Part shown: positions 1-5,001 of the stretch, piece by piece | Layout: every line of letters starts with the position of its first letter | Numbering within the stretch: the first letter of the stretch is position 1 | Program-made: the position numbers and the translations under genes | Source: Streptomyces lilacinus | GTDB taxonomy: Bacteria; Actinomycetota; Actinomycetes; Streptomycetales; Streptomycetaceae | Length of the DNA stretch: 5,001 nucleotides | Assembly (NCBI GenBank): GCA_000715685.1 | Contig: KL569455.1 | Location: 1 to 5,001 of the forward strand | Direction of reading: 5' to 3' | Notes under the pieces: generated by a model | Databases searched by the model: none | Seen by the model: the letters and a program-made list of their open reading frames with translations, nothing else | Told to the model about the DNA's origin: nothing

Positions 1-383
1 CCGCCCTTGATGGCCATGCCCAGGACCGCGCCGCCCGTCCAGATGGACGGCAGGGTGGCCGCGCCTGCGTCGATCCGCTGGGCGGTGTCGAGGACGGGGG
101 TGAGCAGGATGCCCGCCACCGCGATCGACAGGTCGGCCACCAGGAACGGTTTGGTGCAGCGCTCGGCGGACGTCACCCGGTTCCAGGTGAGCCCGGTCCA
201 CAGGGCGAGTACGCCCATGTAGAGGGCGGCCCCGAGGGGGTGGGCGTAGCGGTGCTGGTTCAGCAGGAAGAGGCCGAGCGCGTAGCCGAGGCCCAGGACG
301 CGGTAGCCGGCGAGGGCCCGCCACAGGGGCAGCTCCACCGACATCCGCACGACGCGCGGGCGGCGCCCGGTGCGCTCCGCCAT
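1..383 (-). CDS. macS: MacS-family sensor histidine kinase, N-terminal membrane domain (partial, C-terminus off the left edge)
   Basis: Reading the minus strand from an ATG at 383-381 gives 127 open codons to the window edge, beginning MAERTGRRPR. I recognise the residue 14-22 segment MSVELPLWR and the later ATLPSIWTGG stretch (about 109-118) as typical of the N-terminal sensor domain (DUF5931) of actinobacterial MacS-type kinases. Hydrophobic segments lie at about 26-42, 50-68, 80-98 and from 114 on, so this part is a multi-pass membrane domain. The dimerisation and ATPase domains would lie beyond the left edge and are not seen. The start is chosen because AGGGGGG (391-397) sits 7 nt upstream; the internal ATG at codon 14 has no ribosome site. 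It follows a PlsC-like gene in the same direction after 65 bp with no terminator, so co-transcription is possible. Known for the family: MacRS in Streptomyces coelicolor affects morphology and actinorhodin. The symbol rests on similarity recognised by eye. Confidence 0.82.
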   Translation of the reverse strand, partial: MAERTGRRPRVVRMSVELPLWRALAGYRVLGLGYALGLFLLNQHRYAHPLGAALYMGVLALWTGLTWNRVTSAERCTKPFLVADLSIAVAGILLTPVLDTAQRIDAGAATLPSIWTGGAVLGMAIKG

Positions 384-448
384 GAACCGACCCCCCTGCC
401 GGGCGGTCGTGCGCCTCGGGCCGCTCCGCCGCCTGTCCGTCCCGCCGT

Positions 449-1204
449 CTACTTCTTCTCCTGGTCCTTCTCGAGGCCGGCGGCCTTGGCCGCCTTCTCC
501 TCCTCGGCCTTCCGCTTCGCCTCCTCCGCGATCTGCCGCTTGGCGGCGGTCGCGTAGATGTCGACGTACTCCTGGCCGGAGAGCTTCATGATCTCGTACA
601 TGACCTCGTCGGTCACCGAGCGGAGGATGAAGCGGTCGCCGTCCATGCCGTGGTAGCGGCTGAAGTCCAGCGGCTTTCCGATCCGGATGCCCGGCCGGAT
701 CATCTTCGGCAGGACCTTCCCCGGCGGCTGCACCTTCTCCGTGTCGATCATCGCGACCGGGAGCACCGGGGCGCCGGTGGCCAGCGCGACCCGGGCGAGA
801 CCGCCGGGCTTGCCGCGGTAGAGCCGGCCGTCCGGGGAGCGGGTGCCCTCCGGATAGATGCCGAAGAGCTCACCGCGCTCGAGCACCTCGATGCCGCTCT
901 TGATCGCGGCCTCGCCGGCGCCCCGGGCGCCCGACCGGTCGACCGGGAGCTGGCCGACGCCCTTGAAGAACGCCGCGGTCAGCTTGCCCTTGACGCCGGG
1001 GGAGGTGAAGTACTCCTGCTTGGCGATGAACGTGATCTTGCGGTCGAGGACCGCGGGCAGGAAGAAGGAGTCCGAGAAGGACAGGTGGTTGCTCGCCAGG
1101 ATGGCGGGCCCCTCGGCCGGTACGTTCTCCAAGCCCTCCACCCACGGCCGGAAGGCAAGCTTCAGCGACCCGCCGATGGACAGCTTCATTGCGCCGTAGA
1201 ACAA
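449..1204 (-). CDS. PlsC-like 1-acyl-sn-glycerol-3-phosphate acyltransferase
   Basis: The 251-residue product has all blocks of the PlsC/LPLAT family in order. These are the catalytic NHxxxxD motif as NHLSFSD (39-45), GVGQLPVDR (82-90), the phosphate-binding YPEGTRS (117-123), and a hydrophobic proline block APVLPVAMID (145-154). The family transfers an acyl chain from acyl-CoA or acyl-ACP to lysophosphatidate, making phosphatidate at the inner face of the membrane. The exact acceptor cannot be read from sequence. The first 20 residues are amphipathic with no clear transmembrane helix, so a peripheral membrane protein is likely. From about residue 218 the C-terminus is an Ala/Lys/Glu-rich helix that ends in charged repeats and lies outside the catalytic fold. 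The start is TTG at 1204, set by AGGAGG 7 nt upstream; the ATG at 1189 would be 22 nt away. It is divergent from the hydrolase gene and lies upstream of the MacS-type kinase gene. Confidence 0.9.
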   Translation of the reverse strand: MFYGAMKLSIGGSLKLAFRPWVEGLENVPAEGPAILASNHLSFSDSFFLPAVLDRKITFIAKQEYFTSPGVKGKLTAAFFKGVGQLPVDRSGARGAGEAAIKSGIEVLERGELFGIYPEGTRSPDGRLYRGKPGGLARVALATGAPVLPVAMIDTEKVQPPGKVLPKMIRPGIRIGKPLDFSRYHGMDGDRFILRSVTDEVMYEIMKLSGQEYVDIYATAAKRQIAEEAKRKAEEEKAAKAAGLEKDQEKK

Positions 1205-1211
1205 CCGAGAA

Positions 1212-1217
1212 CCTCCT
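1212..1217 (-). promoter_or_regulatory. Ribosome binding site that fixes a TTG start for the acyltransferase
   Basis: On the minus strand this reads AGGAGG, a perfect Shine-Dalgarno core. Seven nucleotides separate it from the TTG at 1204-1202, the usual spacing. The in-frame ATG at 1189-1187 is 22 nt away, too far for this site, so the rare TTG start is preferred. Confidence 0.75.
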
Positions 1218-1232
1218 GTGTGTGACGAGGAG

Positions 1233-1238
1233 ACCTTA
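1233..1238 (-). promoter_or_regulatory. Possible -10 element for the acyltransferase gene
   Basis: The minus strand reads TAAGGT here, fitting the TANNNT pattern of Streptomyces housekeeping promoters. A start site about 7 nt downstream would leave a leader of roughly 20 nt that contains the AGGAGG site. I see no good -35 hexamer at the expected distance, so this is a weak call resting on the -10 match and position only. Confidence 0.28.
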
Positions 1239-1268
1239 ACCTGCCTACCCGCCGTGCGGCGCTCCGCG

Positions 1269-1274
1269 TAGGCT
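1269..1274 (+). promoter_or_regulatory. Possible -10 element for the hydrolase/membrane-protein pair
   Basis: TAGGCT matches the Streptomyces -10 pattern (TAGRRT-like) and lies about 55 nt before the GTG start of the hydrolase, which would give a leader of around 48 nt. No TTGACR-like -35 is visible about 17 nt upstream. It could be a sigma factor with a different -35 requirement or a chance match. Confidence 0.25.
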
Positions 1275-1328
1275 GAGGGCCAGACCCTCTCGTTTCCCGT
1301 TGTCTCGTTCCCTTGATCGGAGATCCCG

Positions 1329-2108
1329 GTGCCGCTCCTCCCCGGAGCCGAGCCGTTCCGCCATGACGGCGGAGAGGTCGGCGTCCTCGTGTGTCACGGC
1401 TTCACCGGTTCCCCGCAGTCCGTCAGGCCCTGGGCCAATTATCTCGCGGAGCGGGGCCTGGGCGTCTCGCTTCCCCTGCTCCCGGGGCACGGCACCCGCT
1501 GGCAGGACATGGCGATCACGGGCTGGCAGGACTGGTACGCCGAGGTCGACCGCGAACTGCGGGCGCTGCGGGAGCGGTGTGACCGGATCTTCCTGTGCGG
1601 GCTGTCGATGGGCGGCGCGCTGGCGCTGCGCCTCGCCGCCAAGCACGGCGACGCCGTCTCCGGCATCGTGCTGGTCAACCCGGCGAACAAGCTCCACGGC
1701 CTGGGCGCGCGGGCGCTGCCGGTGCTGCGCCACCTGGTGCCCACCACCAAGGGCATCGCCAGCGACATCGCCAAGCCGGGCTCGGAGGAGGTCGGCTACG
1801 ACCGGGTGCCGCTGCACGCGGCGTACTCCTTCCACCGCTTCCTGCGGCTGCTCGATTCCGAACTGCCCCAGGTGACCCAGCCGTTGCTGCTGATGCACAG
1901 CCCCGAGGACCACGTCGTGCCGGCGGCCGACTCCGCGCGCATCCTCGCCCGCGTCTCGTCCCGGGACGTCACCGAGCGCCTGCTGGAGAACAGCTACCAC
2001 GTGGCCACCCTGGACCACGACGCCCCCACGATCTTCGAGGAGACGCACGCCTTCATCGGCCGGCTCTCCGCCGCCGCGGCACCACTGGGGACGGCTTCCC
2101 ATGGCTGA
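1329..2108 (+). CDS. Alpha/beta-hydrolase, carboxylesterase or monoacylglycerol lipase type
   Basis: The 259-residue product is a single-domain alpha/beta-hydrolase with a complete apparent triad. The nucleophile elbow GLSMGG (91-96) gives Ser93. Asp194 is in the SPEDHVVP segment (191-198) after a beta-strand. His224 is in NSYHVATLDHD (221-231). HGFTG (23-27) supplies the oxyanion-hole turn. This combination and length fit the Est30-carboxylesterase/bacterial monoacylglycerol lipase group, which cleaves short- to medium-chain esters or monoacylglycerols; the real substrate is unknown. There is no signal peptide or membrane helix, so it should be cytosolic. The start is GTG at 1329, with GGAG (1319-1322) 6 nt upstream. 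Its stop codon overlaps the start of the next gene by 8 nt, which suggests translational coupling. It is divergent from the PlsC-like gene, and both may act on glycerolipids, but this is inference from position. Confidence 0.88.
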   Translation: MPLLPGAEPFRHDGGEVGVLVCHGFTGSPQSVRPWANYLAERGLGVSLPLLPGHGTRWQDMAITGWQDWYAEVDRELRALRERCDRIFLCGLSMGGALALRLAAKHGDAVSGIVLVNPANKLHGLGARALPVLRHLVPTTKGIASDIAKPGSEEVGYDRVPLHAAYSFHRFLRLLDSELPQVTQPLLLMHSPEDHVVPAADSARILARVSSRDVTERLLENSYHVATLDHDAPTIFEETHAFIGRLSAAAAPLGTASHG

Positions 2109-2652
2109 GCCCGACGCGAACCGCGATCGCGACGACAGCCGCGACCCCCTCGACGAGGACCGCGCGTGGGCCGAACTCGTCGCCGCGTACGGCGAGCAGC
2201 CGGACCCGGAGAAGGGCCTGTGGCCCGCCTCCGGCGACGACGAGCCGGCGGCTCCGCCGGCGCCCGAGCCCGCCGCCGAGAAGCCCGACCCCGCGCCGGA
2301 ACGGCCCGGCAGCTTCATCGTCTACGCGCCGGGCGTCGGCCCCCGCGACTGGAACCCGGCGGATTCGACGCCCACCGATGAGCCCGCGGAGGCCGCGGAC
2401 GAGGGCCACTTCGTGCCCCCGGAGCCGCCGCCGCTCCCGACCGGCGACGTGACGTCCCGCTTCGCGTGGCTCGCGGTGCTGGGTGGGCCGTTGCTGCTGC
2501 TCATCATGGTGCTGCTGCAGCAGGAGCTGACGTGGTGGATGACCACGGTCGGCGTGGGCGGCTTCCTCGGTGGCTTCGCCACGCTGGTCCTTCGGATGAA
2601 GGACAGCGACGACGAGGACAACGACGATCCGGGGCGCGGCGCGGTGGTGTAG
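2101..2652 (+). CDS. Small actinobacterial membrane protein of unknown function
   Basis: I cannot assign a function to this 183-residue protein. Its layout is clear. An acidic N-terminal region (1-45) is followed by a Pro/Ala/Glu-rich linker (about 46-70). Next is a short ordered-looking block, SFIVYAPGVGPRDW (71-84), and a second acidic linker. Then comes HFVPPEPPPLP (103-113), leading into two predicted transmembrane helices at about 121-139 and 145-164. The tail (167-177) is very acidic, with many Asp and Glu. I recognise the VPPEPPPLP element followed by RFAW and a GGP-containing helix as recurring in uncharacterised actinobacterial proteins. With two helices and no signal peptide, both ends are probably cytoplasmic. 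The ATG at 2101 overlaps the hydrolase stop by 8 nt in another frame, and GGGGA (2087-2091) lies 9 nt upstream inside the hydrolase gene, so the two genes are likely one coupled operon. A strong inverted repeat begins 4 nt after the stop. Confidence 0.82.
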   Translation: MAEPDANRDRDDSRDPLDEDRAWAELVAAYGEQPDPEKGLWPASGDDEPAAPPAPEPAAEKPDPAPERPGSFIVYAPGVGPRDWNPADSTPTDEPAEAADEGHFVPPEPPPLPTGDVTSRFAWLAVLGGPLLLLIMVLLQQELTWWMTTVGVGGFLGGFATLVLRMKDSDDEDNDDPGRGAVV

Positions 2653-2655
2653 ACG

Positions 2656-2706
2656 TCCTCGAATGCCGGGCGGGCTGACAAAGTCAGCCCGCCCGGCATT
2701 CGAGGA
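2656..2706. terminator. Bidirectional terminator: perfect 24-bp inverted repeat with an AAA loop
   Basis: Positions 2656-2679 and 2683-2706 are exact reverse complements of each other, separated by the 3-nt loop AAA (2680-2682). The stem is GC-rich (it contains GCCGGGCGGGCTGAC) and closes with A/T pairs at the base. It occupies almost the whole gap between the convergent stops at 2652 (plus) and 2711 (minus), so it is placed to end both transcripts. Neither side has a run of T after the stem, as is common for Streptomyces terminators. Confidence 0.85.
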
Positions 2707-2710
2707 ACAC

Positions 2711-3949
2711 TCAGCTCGGCACCAGCGCCGACTCCCGCTCAGCCGGTGGCTCCGGCTCCTGGGTCGGCCGCCGCTCCGTGACGGTCTCGCGCCACAGCCG
2801 CCTGCAGGAGATCACCGTCGCCGCGACCAGCAGCGCGTTGCGCAGGGTCAGCGTGGCCACGCCCAGCTTGTCGCTGGCCACCACGTGGGAGAACCAGAGG
2901 GGGAACTCCAGCTGGGTGAGCGGCGCCGCCGCCAGCACCAGCAGCACCGGCAGTATCTGCCGCGGCGTCCGCATCGTCACGCACACCGCCGCCAGCCCGA
3001 TCAGCCACACCATGTACTGCGGGCTGATCACCCGGCTCGTCGTCGTGAACAGCAGCACCGCCGCGAACGCCGCGTCGTACGGCGTGGTCGCCGTGAAGCG
3101 TCGCGCCCGCACCCGCCACAGCAGCAGCCAGGCGAAGGCCAGCACGCTCAGCCCCAGTGCCAGGGCGCTGACGGCGTGGACGTGTCGGCCGAGGAACTCC
3201 ACCGAGCCGTAGTTCAGCCGTGCCTTGCCGTGCCAGCCGACGTGCCGGGCGAGGTGGAAGACCAGCGAGCCCAGGGACTCCACCTCCGTGCCGCGGTCGC
3301 GCTGGAAGGCCAGGAACGCCAGCGCACCGGGCATCGCGGCGGTGAAGAGCATGGCCAGCACCCCCGCCGTGAGCAGCGCCGAGCCCCACGTGGAGCGGGT
3401 CCGCCGGCCGCGGGGGGTGCCGATGAGCAGCAGCAGCGGCCACACCTTCAGCAGCGCGCCGAAGCCCGTGAGCACTCCCGACAGCCGGGTCCGGCGTCCG
3501 GCCGCCAGCAGGGCCGCGACCGCGACGGCGGTGACCATGACGTCGTAGCGGGCGTACACGATGGGCCCCAGCAGCGGTACGCCGGCGACCCACACCCACA
3601 CCCCCCACGGACTGCGCCGCCCGCCCCGCACCGCGTAGAGCAGCATGCCCATGACGGCGGCGTCCGCGGCCAGGCACAGCACGAAGAACGCGGGCGCGTA
3701 GTCGAGGAACGGCAGCAGGCCGGGCGCGAGCACGGCCAGCGCGGCGGCGGGCGGGTACTGCCAGGTCACGTCGTCGTACGGGAAGATTCCGGTGCGCAAC
3801 ACCCCGTACCAGCCCTGGTAGATCACCTCGATGTCGACGGAGACGTCGGAGCCCGGCAGGACCCAGACGCGGAAGACGCACAGCATCAGTACGGCCCGGG
3901 TGACGGCCCACATCACGATCGAGAGCCGCAGACCAGTGCCCGCCACCAT
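2711..3949 (-). CDS. GT87-family (DUF2029) polytopic mannosyltransferase-like protein
   Basis: This product of about 412 residues is an integral membrane protein with roughly ten or more hydrophobic segments and the look of a GT-C fold. After the first helix (about 7-27) an outside loop carries acidic residues (SDVSVDIEVIYQGW). It is followed by FPYDDVTWQYPP, a hallmark of GT87/DUF2029 enzymes; an Asp in this first loop is the usual catalytic candidate. ARYDVMV and SPQYMVWLIGL further on also match the family. Such enzymes use polyprenyl-phosphate sugars on the outer face of the membrane; mycobacterial PimE is a GT87 member acting in phosphatidylinositol mannoside synthesis. The acceptor here is unknown. 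The last 28 or so residues are charged, Pro/Glu-rich and probably cytoplasmic. I prefer ATG 3949 because GAGG (3956-3959) lies 6 nt before it; GTG 3952 would leave only 3 nt. It is divergent from the PimB'-like gene and convergent with the unknown membrane protein. Confidence 0.85.
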   Translation of the reverse strand: MVAGTGLRLSIVMWAVTRAVLMLCVFRVWVLPGSDVSVDIEVIYQGWYGVLRTGIFPYDDVTWQYPPAAALAVLAPGLLPFLDYAPAFFVLCLAADAAVMGMLLYAVRGGRRSPWGVWVWVAGVPLLGPIVYARYDVMVTAVAVAALLAAGRRTRLSGVLTGFGALLKVWPLLLLIGTPRGRRTRSTWGSALLTAGVLAMLFTAAMPGALAFLAFQRDRGTEVESLGSLVFHLARHVGWHGKARLNYGSVEFLGRHVHAVSALALGLSVLAFAWLLLWRVRARRFTATTPYDAAFAAVLLFTTTSRVISPQYMVWLIGLAAVCVTMRTPRQILPVLLVLAAAPLTQLEFPLWFSHVVASDKLGVATLTLRNALLVAATVISCRRLWRETVTERRPTQEPEPPAERESALVPS

Positions 3950-3955
3950 CACTCA

Positions 3956-3959
3956 CCTC
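3956..3959 (-). promoter_or_regulatory. Ribosome binding site that chooses between two adjacent starts of the GT87 gene
   Basis: The minus strand reads GACGAGGTGAGTGATG. GAGG lies 6 nt from the ATG at 3949 but only 3 nt from the GTG at 3952, which favours the ATG. The difference is one residue. Confidence 0.5.
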
Positions 3960-4045
3960 GTCCCTTCGGGCGTTACGCCGTCACTGCAAGGAATCATGCC
4001 GCTCCGGAGCGCTCGCGTGCGGCGACGTGGCGGGATGTGGCGCGG

Positions 4046-4072
4046 TTGAGACCCGATCGCACCCGGTACTGT
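4046..4072 (+). promoter_or_regulatory. Candidate promoter giving a leaderless transcript for the PimB'-like gene
   Basis: TTGAGA (4046-4051) resembles the -35 consensus TTGACR, and TACTGT (4067-4072) fits the TANNNT -10. The spacer is 15 nt, shorter than the usual 17-18. The -10 ends 8 nt before the ATG at 4081, which puts the expected transcription start at or within a base or two of the A of the ATG. The absence of any Shine-Dalgarno before that ATG agrees with leaderless translation. Confidence 0.45.
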
Positions 4073-4080
4073 CGGCGGCG

Positions 4081-4986
4081 ATGCACAAGACCCTGATCGT
4101 CACGAACGACTTCCCGCCCCGCCCCGGTGGCATCCAGGCCTTCCTGCACAACATGGCGCTGCGCCTGGACCCGGCGAGCATCGTCGTCTACGCCTCCACC
4201 TGGAAGCGGACCCGGGAGGGCCACGAGGCCACCGCCCGGTTCGACGCCGAACAGCCCTTCCCCGTCGTGCGCGACCGCACGACGATGCTGCTGCCCACGC
4301 CGCGGGTGACCCGGCGCGCGGCGGAGCTGCTGCGGGAACACGGCTGTACGTCGGTGTGGTTCGGGGCGGCCGCGCCCCTGGGTCTGATGGCCCCCGCGTT
4401 GCGCCGGGCGGGCGCGCGGCGGCTGGTGGCCACGACCCACGGGCACGAGGCGGGCTGGGCCCAGCTGCCCGCCGCGCGGCAGCTGCTGCGCAGGATCGGC
4501 GAGGGCACCGACACGATCACCTATCTGGGGGAGTACACGCGCTCCCGCATCGCCTCCGCCCTGACGGACGAGGCGGCGGCCCGCATGGTGCAACTGCCGC
4601 CGGGCGTGAACGAGAAGACCTTCCACCCGGGGTCCGGCGGCGACGAGGTCCGGGCCCGGCTCGGCCTCGCCGACCGGCCGGTCGTGGTGTGCGTCTCGCG
4701 GCTCGTGCCGCGCAAGGGGCAGGACACCCTGATCGAGGCCATGCCACGGATCCTGGCGGCCGTGCCGGACGCGGTGCTGCTCATAGTCGGCGGCGGACCC
4801 TACGCCGAGGACCTGCGCAAGCTCGCCGCCGAGCGCGACGTCGCCGACGCCGTCCGCTTCACCGGTCCCGTCGACTGGGAGGAGCTGCCGGCCCACTTCG
4901 GCGCCGGCGACGTCTTCGCGATGCCCTGCCGCACGCGGCGGGGCGGACTGGACGTCGAGGGGCTCGGCATCGTCTACCTGGAGGCT
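4081..4986 (+). CDS. pimB: PimB'-like GT4 mannosyltransferase of phosphatidylinositol mannoside synthesis (3' end missing)
   Basis: About 302 genuine codons are present from ATG 4081; the family is usually around 380 residues, so the last fifth is missing. The protein opens MHKTLIVTNDFPPRPGGIQAF. The GGIQ loop (16-19) is the nucleotide-sugar and acceptor contact of GT4/GT-B enzymes. THGHE (119-123) supplies the active-site His120. PPGVNEKTF (173-181) starts the C-terminal Rossmann domain. SRLVPRKGQD (206-215) carries the donor-phosphate-binding Arg207 and Lys212. DVEGLGIVYLEA (291-302) gives the E-x7-E pair (Glu293, Glu301). The family adds the second mannose from GDP-mannose to phosphatidylinositol monomannoside at the inner membrane face. 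The reading frame then enters adapter sequence and continues VSYTH, which is not protein of this organism. No ribosome site precedes the ATG; a promoter-like element suggests a leaderless mRNA. Assignment to PimB' over other GT4 mannosyltransferases rests on motif likeness. Confidence 0.85.
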
Positions 4987-5001
4987 GTCTCTTATACACA
5001 T
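4985..5001. other. Tn5/Nextera mosaic-end adapter remnant (sequencing artefact)
   Basis: CTGTCTCTTATACACAT is identical to the first 17 of the 19 bases of the Tn5 mosaic end (CTGTCTCTTATACACATCT) used in transposase-based library kits. It breaks the strongly conserved GIVYLEA region of the PimB'-like gene and is AT-rich in an otherwise GC-rich window. It sits exactly at the end of the sequence, as expected for an untrimmed read end at a contig edge. One or two bases at the junction could be shared with the genome by chance. Confidence 0.95.

Larger units (their letters stand above)
3953..4080. other. Divergent spacer between the two mannosyltransferase-like genes
   Basis: These 128 bp must hold both promoters. 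The plus side has a promoter-like pair next to the PimB'-like start, described separately. On the minus side I find no convincing -10/-35 pair. Two short palindromes are visible: GGCGTTACGCC (3969-3979), close to the GT87 ribosome site, and GCTCCGGAGC (4001-4010). Either could be an operator, but palindromes of this size arise easily in GC-rich DNA. Confidence 0.4.

Noticed and set aside
650..1225. Plus-strand open frame across the acyltransferase
   Set aside because: It is antisense to a gene with all PlsC motifs and has no plausible domain of its own.
2244..2261. Perfect 8-bp stem hairpin GCCGGCGG-CT-CCGCCGGC
   Set aside because: It falls inside the Pro/Ala-rich coding linker of the unknown membrane protein, where repetitive GCC/CCG codons produce such palindromes by chance. 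No regulatory position fits.
1245..2318. 357-codon minus-strand open frame opposite the hydrolase
   Set aside because: It is antisense to a hydrolase with a full catalytic triad. Its protein is low-complexity Gly/Ser/Arg/Gln sequence without domains.
4001..4010. Palindrome GCTCCGGAGC as an operator
   Set aside because: A single 10-bp palindrome in DNA of this GC content is expected by chance, and it does not overlap a convincing promoter.
2663..4096. 477-codon plus-strand open frame antisense to the GT87 gene
   Set aside because: It begins inside the terminator stem, is rich in Gln, His and Arg with no recognisable motif, and opposes a gene with clear family hallmarks. High GC content makes such frames common.
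3994..5001. Long minus-strand open frame starting MCIRDS at the right edge
   Set aside because: Its start codon comes from the adapter remnant, and it lies fully antisense to the PimB'-like gene. The composition is Arg/Gly/Ala/Pro-rich, as expected of a shadow frame in GC-rich DNA.
1..5001. Novel defence or mobile system
   Set aside because: All six genes fit ordinary envelope-lipid, signalling or hydrolase families. There are no integrase or transposase genes, direct-repeat arrays, tRNA genes or composition shifts apart from the terminal adapter.

Overview
The window comes from a high-GC actinomycete chromosome and most closely resembles Streptomyces. The evidence is a strong G/C bias at third codon positions, a frequent lack of canonical promoters, GTG/TTG starts, and a recognisable set of proteins: a MacS-type histidine kinase N-terminus, a PlsC-type acyltransferase, a GT87 membrane mannosyltransferase and a PimB'-type GT4 mannosyltransferase. 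It looks like ordinary core-genome territory. I see no phage, insertion sequence, CRISPR or tRNA signal.

Layout. On the minus strand, 1-383 is the N-terminal membrane part of a MacS-family sensor kinase that runs off the left edge. It lies 65 bp downstream of a co-directional PlsC-like acyltransferase (449-1204, TTG start with a perfect AGGAGG). A 124-bp divergent spacer separates these from a plus-strand pair: an alpha/beta-hydrolase (1329-2108, GTG start) that overlaps by 8 nt a small two-helix membrane protein of unknown function (2101-2652). A perfect 24-bp inverted repeat with a 3-nt loop (2656-2706) sits between that gene and the convergent GT87 gene (2711-3949, minus) and probably ends transcription from both sides. 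The GT87 gene is divergent from the PimB'-like gene (4081 onward), whose ATG has no Shine-Dalgarno but has a promoter-like element placed for leaderless transcription.

The right end is not genomic. The last 17 bases (4985-5001) match the Tn5/Nextera mosaic-end adapter, so the PimB'-like gene is cut by a contig end carrying adapter sequence, not by a biological insertion. The antisense open frame entering from that end begins with the peptide MCIRDS, the translation of the same adapter.

Functionally, most of the window concerns the cell envelope: phospholipid acylation (PlsC-like), monoglyceride or ester hydrolysis (alpha/beta-hydrolase), mannosyl transfer to lipids (GT87 and PimB'-like), and a membrane sensor kinase of a family linked to morphology and antibiotic control in Streptomyces. 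I did not find a convincing previously undescribed system. The points most worth checking are the adapter artefact, the probable leaderless start of the PimB'-like gene, and the uncharacterised membrane protein coupled to the hydrolase.
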